The notes below the pieces were generated by a model. It searched no databases, was not told where the DNA came from, and saw nothing but the letters and a program-made list of their open reading frames with translations. A program made the translations under genes and the position numbers. A DNA stretch of 64,000 nucleotides from an uncultured Blautia sp. (GTDB taxonomy: Bacteria; Bacillota; Clostridia; Lachnospirales; Lachnospiraceae): contig NZ_CAKRXI010000012.1 in NCBI RefSeq assembly GCF_934424005.1, positions 1 to 64,000 on the forward strand. Reading direction: 5' to 3'. Below, in pieces: positions 17,253 through 25,021 of this stretch (position 1 is its first letter; every line of letters starts with the position of its first letter).

Positions 17253-18193
17253 GCTCTGTCACCTCCCAGTCTTACGCGAGGATCCAGATAATGATAGATG
17301 ATATCCGTGATCAGATTTACCACCACATAGATGATCGCCATCCACGCCACATACGCCTGGATGATCGGATAATCTCGCATTGTAATAGCATCCACTGCCA
17401 TCTTTCCAACGCCATCCCACATAAAGATCGTCTCAACGATTGTCGTGCCTCCAAGCAGATTTCCGATCGACAGAGCAAGCAGAGTAATGACCGTAAGCAT
17501 CGAAGATTTCATAACATTTTTCCAGATGATCACGCTGCCTCGCACTCCTCTTGCACGCGCTCCGATCACATAATCCTTGTTCAGTTCCTCCAATATTGTC
17601 GCCCTCACCTGACGGGTATATTTGGATGCCATCGATATCGCAAGTGTAAGCGTTGGCAGAACAAGGCTCAATGCCACGTTATCTGTTGTGATCACCGGAA
17701 ACCATCCAAGCTTGATTGAGAAGAAATACATCAGCACCAGTGCTGCAAAAAAGTTGGGCATGGAGTTCCCGATAAAGCTCAGAAACCGGATCAGATAATC
17801 ACTCCATTTATTGTGTTTTACCGCTGAAATAATCCCCAACGGAATTGCAACCAGCATCGTCAAAAGTACCGAAGATACCGTAAGAAGGATCGTTGCCGGA
17901 AGCTTTTCTGCAAAAGTATCGTAAACATCTCTCTTGGAAACATAGCTCGTTCCCATGTCCCCGGTCACCATTCCTGCAAACCACTTCGCATACTGTACAA
18001 GAAACGGCTGATCTAGCCCATACTCCTTTTTCGTCTGGTCAATGACCTCCTGCGAAACAGAAGCACCTGCGTTATCATACATATAAGTAACCGCATCACC
18101 ACCCGCAAGCCGCATCATCGCAAAAGACAAAAAAGTGATCCCGATTAAGATCGGAATCAACTGAAGAAGCCTTTTAAAAATGTATTTAATCAT
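17249..18193 (-). CDS. ABC importer permease (NikB/DppB type)
   Basis: This 314-aa permease begins MIKYIFKRLLQLIPILIGIT, the standard DppB/NikB opening, and carries the EAA-type motif GARARGVRGSVIIWKNVMK late in the protein. It is first in the importer operon, preceded by AAAGGAGTACTC. A terminator for LysR and a LysR-type palindrome lie just upstream, so the importer is probably transcribed from its own regulated promoter. Confidence 0.9.
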   Translation of the reverse strand: MIKYIFKRLLQLIPILIGITFLSFAMMRLAGGDAVTYMYDNAGASVSQEVIDQTKKEYGLDQPFLVQYAKWFAGMVTGDMGTSYVSKRDVYDTFAEKLPATILLTVSSVLLTMLVAIPLGIISAVKHNKWSDYLIRFLSFIGNSMPNFFAALVLMYFFSIKLGWFPVITTDNVALSLVLPTLTLAISMASKYTRQVRATILEELNKDYVIGARARGVRGSVIIWKNVMKSSMLTVITLLALSIGNLLGGTTIVETIFMWDGVGKMAVDAITMRDYPIIQAYVAWMAIIYVVVNLITDIIYHYLDPRVRLGGDRA

Positions 18194-18239
18194 GAGTACT
18201 CCTTTATGTCTGTCTGAAACAAATCAAATTATCCGCACA

Positions 18240-18256
18240 TTAATTCGTTAAATTAA
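18240..18256. promoter_or_regulatory. Candidate LysR-type binding site upstream of the importer
   Basis: The inverted repeat TTAATT-CGTTA-AATTAA lies 47 nt before the NikB-like start and downstream of the LysR terminator. It fits the T-N11-A pattern of LysR-type boxes. The adjacent LysR gene makes it the obvious candidate regulator, but this is inference. Confidence 0.5.
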
Positions 18257-18268
18257 GTCTAACAAATC

Positions 18269-18305
18269 AAAAAAAAGCACACAACCCCCGGGGAGGGTTA
18301 TATGC
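18269..18305 (-). terminator. Intrinsic terminator after the LysR gene
   Basis: Leftward RNA forms an 11-bp stem (18305-18295 with 18287-18277, including two G-U pairs) with a 7-nt loop, followed by eight U residues. It separates LysR from the importer transcript. Confidence 0.88.
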
Positions 18306-18351
18306 TATTCCAAAAGAGAATATCTCTTGCACATTATGGAATAAGTCTGTC

Positions 18352-19260
18352 TTAACTTTTATGCAGCCTGGACATCAAGAAATCAATAAGCTCCTGTACA
18401 CTTTCATCGACTTTCTCACCCTTGTGGATGATATAGCCGAAAAGCACCTTGCTGTCCCCCATATCCAGCGGAATTCCAGGTGTTGTACCCGTCTTATTCT
18501 CTGAGAGATAGCTTCCACTCACATTGGAGACCCTGCTGTTTTTCAGCATCTTTTCCATAATATAGTCACTGTTGGTCAGCACGGAAATATCAATAGCCTT
18601 CCACTGAAAAGACTCCTCATGCACAGAACCAATGTCAAAAAACTCATCCTGATAGTTCTGGATAAACCGGACTCCCTCCAGATCCTGTAGCTCAACTTTG
18701 CTCCGTCCAGAATCATAAAGCTCTGTCTTGCGTCCTGGATAAAACATCACATCCGTCTCATACATCGGAACAAACTGCAGCTTATTCCGTGATATTTCAT
18801 GCAGAAAATTCTCCTTCTGTTGACTCAGGATATAGACAAAACCGATGTCATCCACATAGTCTCTGACACGGTCCATAACGCTCCGGACACCTGCTGTAGT
18901 CAGCTGAAAATGATAGTTTTTCTCATAAGTTTCGTTATAAAAATCCACAAACTGATTCGCAAACCAGGAGCTCGGATTCAGCGAAACACGGATCCATTTT
19001 GTCATTCCGTGTACCGCCATATTCTCCAAAACGCTGATCTCGTTTGTGATTCTGCTCGCATACTGATAAACTTTCTGTCCCTGCACTGTGAGGCGTATTC
19101 CTCTCGGAAGCCGCTCAAAAAGCTGCATTCCAAGAGCATCCTCCAACGCCTTGACCACCTTGCTCACGCTCGGCTGCGTAGAATAAAGGACCTTCGCCGC
19201 GTCACTGAAAGATCCCGTCTGCGCACATACCACAAAATACTGTAATTGTTTTAAATCCAT
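18352..19260 (-). CDS. LysR family transcriptional regulator
   Basis: This 302-aa regulator has the N-terminal winged HTH (MDLKQLQYFVVCAQTGSFSDAAKVLYSTQPSVSKVVKALE) and a C-terminal periplasmic-binding-like effector domain. It starts 1 nt after the stop of the fusion enzyme, so the two are co-translated. It likely controls the fusion gene and the importer; a LysR-type palindrome lies before the importer and a CTAAAA/TTTTAG repeat lies before the fusion gene. The effector cannot be inferred beyond a compound handled by these proteins. Confidence 0.9.
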   Translation of the reverse strand: MDLKQLQYFVVCAQTGSFSDAAKVLYSTQPSVSKVVKALEDALGMQLFERLPRGIRLTVQGQKVYQYASRITNEISVLENMAVHGMTKWIRVSLNPSSWFANQFVDFYNETYEKNYHFQLTTAGVRSVMDRVRDYVDDIGFVYILSQQKENFLHEISRNKLQFVPMYETDVMFYPGRKTELYDSGRSKVELQDLEGVRFIQNYQDEFFDIGSVHEESFQWKAIDISVLTNSDYIMEKMLKNSRVSNVSGSYLSENKTGTTPGIPLDMGDSKVLFGYIIHKGEKVDESVQELIDFLMSRLHKS

Positions 19261-19261
19261 G

Positions 19262-21715
19262 TTATTTTACCGTCCTCAACATAAACAGCGGTGTCGGATT
19301 ATAAAACTCATCTTTCTCCAGATAGATCCTGCTGCTGATGCCCAGATCCACATGGAACTCTTTCAGACTCATCGCTCCCAGCGTCTCCAGATCCCACGCC
19401 GGACGGCTGTAGGAACTGATCGGAAGCTGTCGTTTGATCTCCTCGCACTCACGCATCATCTCGTTTCCAAGCATATTGTGGGCATGATTTTCCGGCAGAT
19501 CTTCCACATTTGAGAAGTCTGTAATTCCATAATTCGCATCAAAATTCAGCAGCACACCGCCCTTTTTCAGCACACGAAGCCACTCTCCATATGCATGTTT
19601 TACATGCGGCAGAGTCCAGGTCAGATTCCTGGAAATGATCACATCAAACGTACCATCCGGGAACTCCGGATTCTCCGCATCCATCACTGCAAACTCACAC
19701 TCTGCCTGCTCCTCTTCTGCCAGCTGCTTTGCATTCTTGATCATATCCGGTGTCAGATCGATACCCGTCACCTGATGACCCGCCTTAGCCAGAAGAATCG
19801 TAAAGAATCCTGCTCCACATCCAACATCCAGGATGCGAAGCTTTTTATTATCATCAGGAAGCTGTGCCTGGATCTCATTCATCCAGCGGTCCGCCATCGC
19901 ACTGTGAAGCTCCGCACGCCTCTGTTCCAGAAAACTGTCGCTGCGCTTTTCCCAGTAGTTAACAATACGTTCTTTCCGCTCATCATAGCGACTTACAATA
20001 CGTCCATAGGTCACCATCGGACCATTTCCAACCACCTGAAGCGTGCCCGTCTGATACAGGATCACCCCGTCAAACTCCGCTTCACTGACTTCCTTAACCT
20101 TGCCTTCATAGTCACGGACTTCACCCAGGATATCACCCTCCTGGATCATGTCACCGACCTTTTTAAATGGATACCAGAGCCCGTTTTCTTCCGCATCCTG
20201 ATAGCGCACATCCGCTACCTCAAGCGGATAATATGTACGAAAATCCTTCAGTCCCTGATAGATTCCCATGTGACACAGAATATTCCGGACGTCTCTTCGA
20301 GTCGAACGGACCTCCTCATAATTCCAGTCACCCATGCCACCTCGCTCGATCAGGATACTCGGGATCCCCTGCGAGGCCGCATAATTATACGAACCACCCG
20401 AAGCCACGTTGGACTTTACCATATATGGCACATCCACCTGCTCCGCCATCTCACGAGAAATCTTCACCACTTCTTCCGGCGCAGCTCCCGCATAATACAC
20501 ATATGAAGTCAGTTTCTCATAATCATCTCCACTGTGCAGATCAATATAAAAATCAGCCACCGGCTGGAGTTCCTGCGAAACTGCCCATGCCAGACGCTCC
20601 ATCTCCGTGCCATCCGGATTTCCCGGGAATTCACGGTTCAGATTCTTACCATCCGTGAGTCCCATACTTCCATTACGCTGCTCAAAAGCCGGACGATTCA
20701 ACACCTTCACAATAATGATCGTACCGGCAACCTTTTCAATCTTTAACTTCTGTGATAATTCGATCGCAGCCTGAATTCCCACATACTCACCGGCATGCAC
20801 GCCGGCTGTGATCAGCATAGTCTTGCCTGTTCCATGACCGTGGAGCACCGTTGCTGGAAAACGCAGTTCCCCATTTGCAAGCTCCAGTTCTCCATTCCAC
20901 TTCTCACCTGGCTTAACCGTAATGTTTTTCAGATGAAACGCATCTCTCTTCCTGCCCGTCAGAAGAAAGATCGGAGAGGAACTGTTGTTGATGATCTCTT
21001 CTTCCGTCCAGACCTCTTTCCAGACATTTTCATCACAGGAAACATCCAGAAAACCAGTTTTTTTCATCGTATCCAGATCCCACTTCGGACGTTCCAGACG
21101 ACTTAACGGAACCTGACGCGCAATCTCTTCCATCTTCTCAATGTCTGTACCGCTGTAGTAATCTTCTACATTCTGCTCTTCTGTCTGCTGACGATCCTTC
21201 TCGTATCCGCTGCGTTTCTCTTCATTATATAAATGTCCATACCAGTCTGCATCAAAATTATAAAGAACTCCGCCCGGTTTCAGCACACGAAGCCATTCTT
21301 TATATGCCAGATCCGGTCTTGGCAGATTCCAGGTCACATTTCGCGTCACAATTACATCAAAGCTGTTACTTTCCACATCAAGAGCCTGCGCATCGCCTGT
21401 TTTCCACACAATACACTTCGCTAATCCACCGGCATTCTGCTGTGCTTCCTTCAGCATTTCTTCTGTATAGTCAATCGCAGTCACCTGATAGCCGGATTCT
21501 GCAAGAAGTATTGCAAAAAATCCAGGACCTGTTCCAACATCAAGGATCTTAATCTCCCGTGGTTCCCGCTCCGGGAACTGATTTCCCAGCAAAGCAAGGA
21601 GTTTATCCCTCCACATCGTTCGTCTCGCATCTGCCATTTCCTGCTGATTATATTCCGAATAACCCCTGGCACGATTCGTCCAGTAGTCATGAATTTCATT
21701 TTTCAGATCACTCAT
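19262..21715 (-). CDS. Three-domain fusion: SAM methyltransferase, AspA/AstE-type deacylase, SAM methyltransferase
   Basis: This 817-aa cytosolic protein has three parts. Residues 1-255 are a class I methyltransferase with DVGTGPG (59-65). Residues about 260-580 form a succinylglutamate desuccinylase/aspartoacylase-type zinc amidohydrolase with ligands H307 and E310 (HAGE) and H394 (DLHSG), the DGKNLNREFPG loop, and E457 as likely catalytic base. Residues about 585-817 are a second methyltransferase with DVGCGAG (630-636). The two methyltransferases resemble each other (RN-V/L-TW and EWLRVLK-x-GGVL), so a duplication flanks the deacylase. It is coupled to LysR and precedes the importer. It may modify or release an imported amide or chelate; the substrate is unknown. 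Confidence 0.85.
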   Translation of the reverse strand: MSDLKNEIHDYWTNRARGYSEYNQQEMADARRTMWRDKLLALLGNQFPEREPREIKILDVGTGPGFFAILLAESGYQVTAIDYTEEMLKEAQQNAGGLAKCIVWKTGDAQALDVESNSFDVIVTRNVTWNLPRPDLAYKEWLRVLKPGGVLYNFDADWYGHLYNEEKRSGYEKDRQQTEEQNVEDYYSGTDIEKMEEIARQVPLSRLERPKWDLDTMKKTGFLDVSCDENVWKEVWTEEEIINNSSSPIFLLTGRKRDAFHLKNITVKPGEKWNGELELANGELRFPATVLHGHGTGKTMLITAGVHAGEYVGIQAAIELSQKLKIEKVAGTIIIVKVLNRPAFEQRNGSMGLTDGKNLNREFPGNPDGTEMERLAWAVSQELQPVADFYIDLHSGDDYEKLTSYVYYAGAAPEEVVKISREMAEQVDVPYMVKSNVASGGSYNYAASQGIPSILIERGGMGDWNYEEVRSTRRDVRNILCHMGIYQGLKDFRTYYPLEVADVRYQDAEENGLWYPFKKVGDMIQEGDILGEVRDYEGKVKEVSEAEFDGVILYQTGTLQVVGNGPMVTYGRIVSRYDERKERIVNYWEKRSDSFLEQRRAELHSAMADRWMNEIQAQLPDDNKKLRILDVGCGAGFFTILLAKAGHQVTGIDLTPDMIKNAKQLAEEEQAECEFAVMDAENPEFPDGTFDVIISRNLTWTLPHVKHAYGEWLRVLKKGGVLLNFDANYGITDFSNVEDLPENHAHNMLGNEMMRECEEIKRQLPISSYSRPAWDLETLGAMSLKEFHVDLGISSRIYLEKDEFYNPTPLFMLRTVK

Positions 21716-21748
21716 AATTATTTTCTCCGCCTAAAATAGTATTCTTTT

Positions 21749-21777
21749 AGTATATAAAAAAAAAGGCCCCACCACAA
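21749..21777 (-). promoter_or_regulatory. Promoter of the fusion-enzyme/LysR operon
   Basis: Leftward -35 TTGTGG (21777-21772), 17-nt spacer, -10 TATACT (21754-21749). The -35 lies within the VanZ terminator. A CTAAAA/TTTTAG inverted repeat (about 21731-21750) begins at the -10 and could be the LysR autoregulatory site. Confidence 0.6.
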
Positions 21778-21790
21778 GCCTGTGGGGGGG
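21756..21790 (-). terminator. Intrinsic terminator after VanZ
   Basis: Leftward RNA forms a C-rich/G-rich stem (CCCCCCACA with TGTGGTGGGG, one bulge), followed by a run of nine U residues. Confidence 0.8.
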
Positions 21791-21808
21791 ATAAAGCCAG
21801 CGTTTCTA

Positions 21809-22345
21809 TTATTTCTTTCCAGTAAGAATACCTATGATTCTGTTTACAATAACGCATCCGATCATACATCCCAGCCCATTGTGAATCATATCATCCCATT
21901 CAAACAATCCACGCATCATAACCAATTGACTGGTCTCTATCGCTGCCGATACCAACACACCAAACGCCAGTGCATACTGCCACTTTACCCTGTGATCTGC
22001 AATCAATGGCAATAACGCTCCGGCCGGGAATAATAAGATACAGTTCAGAAGATTTTCTTTCAGCAACTGTCTGTCATGATATCGGATAATATCTCGCCAT
22101 GACCAGAAAGGGACCAGTTCATACTGCCTGACTGAGCCCGTCCGCGTAAATACCGTGGAGGCAAACACAATTCCAAGAAAAATCACTTCTGCAAGAATTG
22201 ACAGTGCCTGAAGCTTATTTATTTTCTCTCTATGGACACATTGATATACAATAATAACTGTCACTAACAGAATACATGAAAAAAATAAAATTTCACGAGA
22301 CGACCATGGATTATTGTACTCTGTCCAGATTTGATAGATATCCAT
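21809..22345 (-). CDS. VanZ-like membrane protein
   Basis: This 178-aa integral membrane protein has about five hydrophobic segments. Its VanZ-family features include an acidic or polar loop before the third helix, LNCILLFPAGALLP, and WDDMIHNGLGCMIG near the C-terminus. VanZ proteins are linked to glycopeptide or lipid II-related resistance in a few cases, but most have unknown roles. The ATG has GAGGAG upstream, and a TTAACA-N17-TATAAT promoter lies 37 nt farther. It is monocistronic, with its own terminator. It is not evidence of vancomycin resistance, as no other van genes are present. Confidence 0.8.
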   Translation of the reverse strand: MDIYQIWTEYNNPWSSREILFFSCILLVTVIIVYQCVHREKINKLQALSILAEVIFLGIVFASTVFTRTGSVRQYELVPFWSWRDIIRYHDRQLLKENLLNCILLFPAGALLPLIADHRVKWQYALAFGVLVSAAIETSQLVMMRGLFEWDDMIHNGLGCMIGCVIVNRIIGILTGKK

Positions 22346-22381
22346 CTACTGCTCCTCACATAAATCATTCCATGTGGTCTT

Positions 22382-22410
22382 ATTATACACTATCTGTCAA
22401 ATCTTGTTAA
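22382..22410 (-). promoter_or_regulatory. VanZ promoter
   Basis: Leftward -35 TTAACA (22410-22405), 17-nt spacer, -10 TATAAT (22387-22382). Confidence 0.65.
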
Positions 22411-22445
22411 ATGTCTCAAAACAGACGATACAGGGGGGGAATTTT

Positions 22446-22685
22446 TTATTTAAAGTTCAACGCCCTTCTAATATTTTCCATATTATCATTCCAATATTCA
22501 TCTGCTGAGTCAAATGGTACACCATCAAGCAACTCTAATCTAAATTTTGCTAAATCATATCCCGCCCTCATACCATCAAAATATATTTCTTTAATGATAT
22601 TTTCAAGCTTGTCGTCTCCATAGCAAAGAATTGTCTTACCAAATTTTTTACTGTCAGGCAATTTTCCAATCTCTTCTTTCAACAT
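22446..22685 (-). CDS. Small hypothetical protein, 79 aa
   Basis: The open frame begins at a TTG (22712), but the GGAGGAG site lies inside that extension, so the ATG at 22685 (MLKEEIGKLPD) is the better start. The predicted protein is acidic and helical, with LENIIKEIYFDGMRAGYDLAKFRLELLDG, and has no signal or membrane segment. I do not recognise it. It resembles small proteins of the type found near accessory modules, and its A/T-rich context matches the nearby DUF234 remnant and cassette. Confidence 0.55.
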   Translation of the reverse strand: MLKEEIGKLPDSKKFGKTILCYGDDKLENIIKEIYFDGMRAGYDLAKFRLELLDGVPFDSADEYWNDNMENIRRALNFK

Positions 22686-22959
22686 TCGCCGTCTCCTCCA
22701 TAATATGGACAACTCCTGAAAAAGCCTTTCACTCTATTTCAGAATTTTCCAGTTAATAAGTTGTTTTTATTATAGTACAAATTGCTCTTATTTTCAACAT
22801 ATGATTTCAATTGCCAGTGCCTTCGCCAAATGGATTTTCAATAATAAAACTGCAAAAACTACTTGTAATATATAATAGTATGCGCTACCTTGTTTTTATT
22901 CAAATCAATTTTAATAAAATAAATTTTAATAAAACTATTTTAAATAAAAGGAGGCTACT

Positions 22960-23313
22960 CTGAATCAGGGAATAACCGGTGCATATGGTTGTTTCGTTAC
23001 TTCAGTCGGAACCTGGTGGGGTGTAGAAAATATTACAGATAAAAACGGTTCTATACGAACACAATCTGCCGATATAGATATCGTTGCCTTATCTGATATA
23101 GATAAAAAAGCAGTCATTGGCGAATGCAAATTCAAAAATGAAAAAATTGACAAGGGTATTTATGAAACTTTACTCAGAAGAGGAGCTCTTATATCAAATA
23201 AATACAAAATTTCAAAATATATTTTCTTTTCTCTGTCAGGATATACAGATTGGTTCGACTCATTATCTGATGAAGATGTTTTGCTGCTTACATTAGATTC
23301 ACTTTATAGCTAA
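22960..23313 (+). pseudogene. C-terminal remnant of a DUF234-type ATP-binding protein
   Basis: A frame of about 117 codons has no ATG, GTG or TTG start. It reads TWWGVENIT, then SADIDIVALSD and GECKFKNE, ending FSLSGYTDWF and TLDSLYS. That is the PD-(D/E)xK-like C-terminal domain (DUF234) of AAA-type ATPases found next to archaeal-type ATPase modules. The N-terminal ATPase is missing. A GGAGG site lies 5 nt before a CTG codon at 22960, so expression from a CTG start is conceivable, but a decayed gene is simpler. Confidence 0.65.
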
Positions 23314-23335
23314 AAGTCTGAGTGTCTCAAAACAT

Positions 23336-23367
23336 TTATGCAGGGGCACCGCCCCTGCATTCTTCAT
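23336..23367. repeat. 32-bp hairpin repeat, copy 1
   Basis: Its core GCAGGGGC-ACC-GCCCCTGC is an 8-bp perfect hairpin, flanked by TTAT and ATTCTTCAT. It is identical over 32 bp to 24939-24970. It follows the DUF234 remnant and begins 314 bp before the three-gene cassette. It might act as a terminator, but there is no strong T-tract. Confidence 0.9.
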
Positions 23368-23649
23368 TATGGGCTAAAGATGTCAACTGAGAACTATTAG
23401 TTCCGATTATATTTCGCCTGACATAGTATATAACACTTTCTGTCATATAACCTTCTTTTTTGTCGAACACTTTATCTTGATATCTTTTAACACCTATGCT
23501 ATCGTACAATTATCTATTAATTCATCCAACATATCTGTACTATTTCTGATTATAATCTCTCAATAATCCATATTGCATTTTACTGACTTTATAAACAGAA
23601 AAAAATAGAATATCTACGATAATTATGGCATAATATAAGAGGTAAAGAA
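23368..23649. other. AT-rich upstream region of the cassette
   Basis: No gene is recognised. The stretch is strongly AT-rich and should hold the cassette promoter. TA-rich hexamers (GATAAT and CATAAT near 23620-23635) are possible -10 sites, but no good -35 pairs with them. Confidence 0.4.
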
Positions 23650-24216
23650 ATGTTACGACCTAATTCCATATTATATCACTGCAATGATTCTACGCGTTGC
23701 CAAAAATTTCTACAAGATCATACCTACGTAATAGAAAGCCAAGAAGATGGAATATGGCTTGGAAGCGGAATGTATTTCTGGGATAATGCTACAAATGCTA
23801 ATTATTGGTTAAAGCAAAAATCCAGGAAACAGCCAGAAGAAAAATTTGAAATTGTTATTGCGCATGTATATATGGATCATATGTTAGATTTAACTGATAT
23901 AGATATCTGCAAAAATATAGAAACCTTATGGAAAACTTACAAACAGAAATCCGGATTAGATACTCCTGATAACGAAACCTTGGGTTATAAATTAAATACC
24001 CTATATGACTACTTTCCTTCATTCAAAGAAATGTACCATGTAATAAAAATTTTAGGCAAATATAATTACTCACCGCCTAATAAACTTTTTGAATATAATA
24101 TCAGGAATAATAATACCGAGCCCATAACTTCTGTAAAATGTATTTATAATGTCAAAAATGTCAGTGCAATTGCAGATCGTACAATATATAAAGGAGATGA
24201 TGTTAAGCATGACTAA
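23650..24216 (+). CDS. PARP-like ADP-ribosyltransferase-fold protein (candidate toxin)
   Basis: This 188-aa protein has YHCNDSTRCQKFL at the start (H10) and GIWLGSGMYFWDNATNANYW (Y42). That layout matches the H and Y positions of PARP/diphtheria-type ADP-ribosyltransferases, where HG, then G-x-G-x-YF, then an A-N-Y helix form the NAD pocket. The third catalytic residue is not certain from sequence. It starts after GAGGTAAAGAA, overlaps the next small gene by 8 nt, and is followed by a SecB-like chaperone gene. A toxin role is inferred from this organisation. Confidence 0.65.
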   Translation: MLRPNSILYHCNDSTRCQKFLQDHTYVIESQEDGIWLGSGMYFWDNATNANYWLKQKSRKQPEEKFEIVIAHVYMDHMLDLTDIDICKNIETLWKTYKQKSGLDTPDNETLGYKLNTLYDYFPSFKEMYHVIKILGKYNYSPPNKLFEYNIRNNNTEPITSVKCIYNVKNVSAIADRTIYKGDDVKHD

Positions 24217-24505
24217 AAAACAGAGTTTAGACTTTATACAGAATTGCATAAATTCCATAAAAAATTCATCTGATACTGAAAAAAAAACAATGCGTGAAGT
24301 TTATTATCATCAGAATGACTTTGGTAAAGATATAGAATTCGAAACGCTCCTTCCTTATAATTTTGAAGACGAAATATGCCCTGCAGAAATCATTCAGGAA
24401 TCCTCTATAACAATTCCTATGGACATAAAACAACATCCAAATACTATATATGAAAATGCACTAAATGAAGCAAGTATAAACGATTTAAATGATTTTGCAG
24501 CGTAA
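24209..24505 (+). CDS. Small acidic protein, candidate antitoxin of the SecB-linked cassette
   Basis: This protein of about 98 aa begins MTKKQSLDFIQNCINSI. Alternative ATG codons lie at 24197 and 24200, right against AAAGGAG; 24209 is 12 nt from it, so the exact start is uncertain. It is acidic with an N-terminal helix and no recognisable HTH. The C-terminus (TIYENALNEASINDLNDF) is moderately hydrophobic and could be the chaperone-addiction segment known from toxin-antitoxin-chaperone systems. It overlaps the putative toxin end as ATGACTAA, which implies coupling. Confidence 0.55.
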   Translation: MTKKQSLDFIQNCINSIKNSSDTEKKTMREVYYHQNDFGKDIEFETLLPYNFEDEICPAEIIQESSITIPMDIKQHPNTIYENALNEASINDLNDFAA

Positions 24506-24523
24506 AATCAATAGGTGAAAAAT

Positions 24524-24937
24524 ATGATAAAACCAAGCAAATTTCAGTTTAATAATCCTATATTAAAAGGAATACTCTTTGAAATTAACGAAAATTTCGA
24601 TGAAGATAATTATTCCGGTATAAAACTCTCCGGAAAAACAAAGATTACAAAACTAAGACAAAAAAATAAGGCTAAAGTAGCCTTTAAATTATCAGTTGGT
24701 GAAAAAACACCTTCCTGCCCTTTTTATATTGATATAGAAATGGAAGCAATCTTTACCTGGGAAAATAATCTGGAGCCCAATATGGTTAAAAAATTACTGA
24801 AAGTTAACGCTCCATCTCTTCTTTTAGGCTATATGCGCCCTTTAATTTCCAATATTACTAACTCTTCCCAGTATCCTACATTCAACATTCCATTTCTTGA
24901 CATGCAGGAAAACGAAGCAATTTTTGAAGAGGAATAA
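24524..24937 (+). CDS. SecB-like chaperone
   Basis: This 137-aa protein reads like SecB: an N-terminal KPSKFQFNNPILKGILFEINENF strand block, a central beta-rich part with FTWENN, and a C-terminal helix NAPSLLLGYMRPLISNIT followed by a YPTFNIPFLDM tail. SecB is mainly proteobacterial, but SecB-like proteins in other phyla often serve toxin-antitoxin-chaperone modules, where they protect the antitoxin. The ATG at 24524 has AGGTG at 7 nt and fits better than the GTG at 24515. It is third in the cassette and ends directly at the second 32-bp repeat. Confidence 0.75.
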   Translation: MIKPSKFQFNNPILKGILFEINENFDEDNYSGIKLSGKTKITKLRQKNKAKVAFKLSVGEKTPSCPFYIDIEMEAIFTWENNLEPNMVKKLLKVNAPSLLLGYMRPLISNITNSSQYPTFNIPFLDMQENEAIFEEE

Positions 24938-24938
24938 C

Positions 24939-24970
24939 TTATGCAGGGGCACCGCCCCTGCATTCTTCAT
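24939..24970. repeat. 32-bp hairpin repeat, copy 2
   Basis: Identical to 23336-23367. It starts 1 nt after the SecB-like stop codon and lies between the convergent cassette and rfbC. The two copies enclose the cassette of about 1.6 kb in direct orientation. Confidence 0.9.
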
Positions 24971-25021
24971 CTCATTTTTATTCCACGTATACGGTAAACC
25001 ATCCGCATTGGCTTCTCACTC

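Noticed and set aside
21809..22345. Vancomycin-resistance locus based on the VanZ-like gene
   Set aside because: No vanA, vanH, vanX, vanR or vanS genes are present, and VanZ-like proteins are common outside resistance loci.
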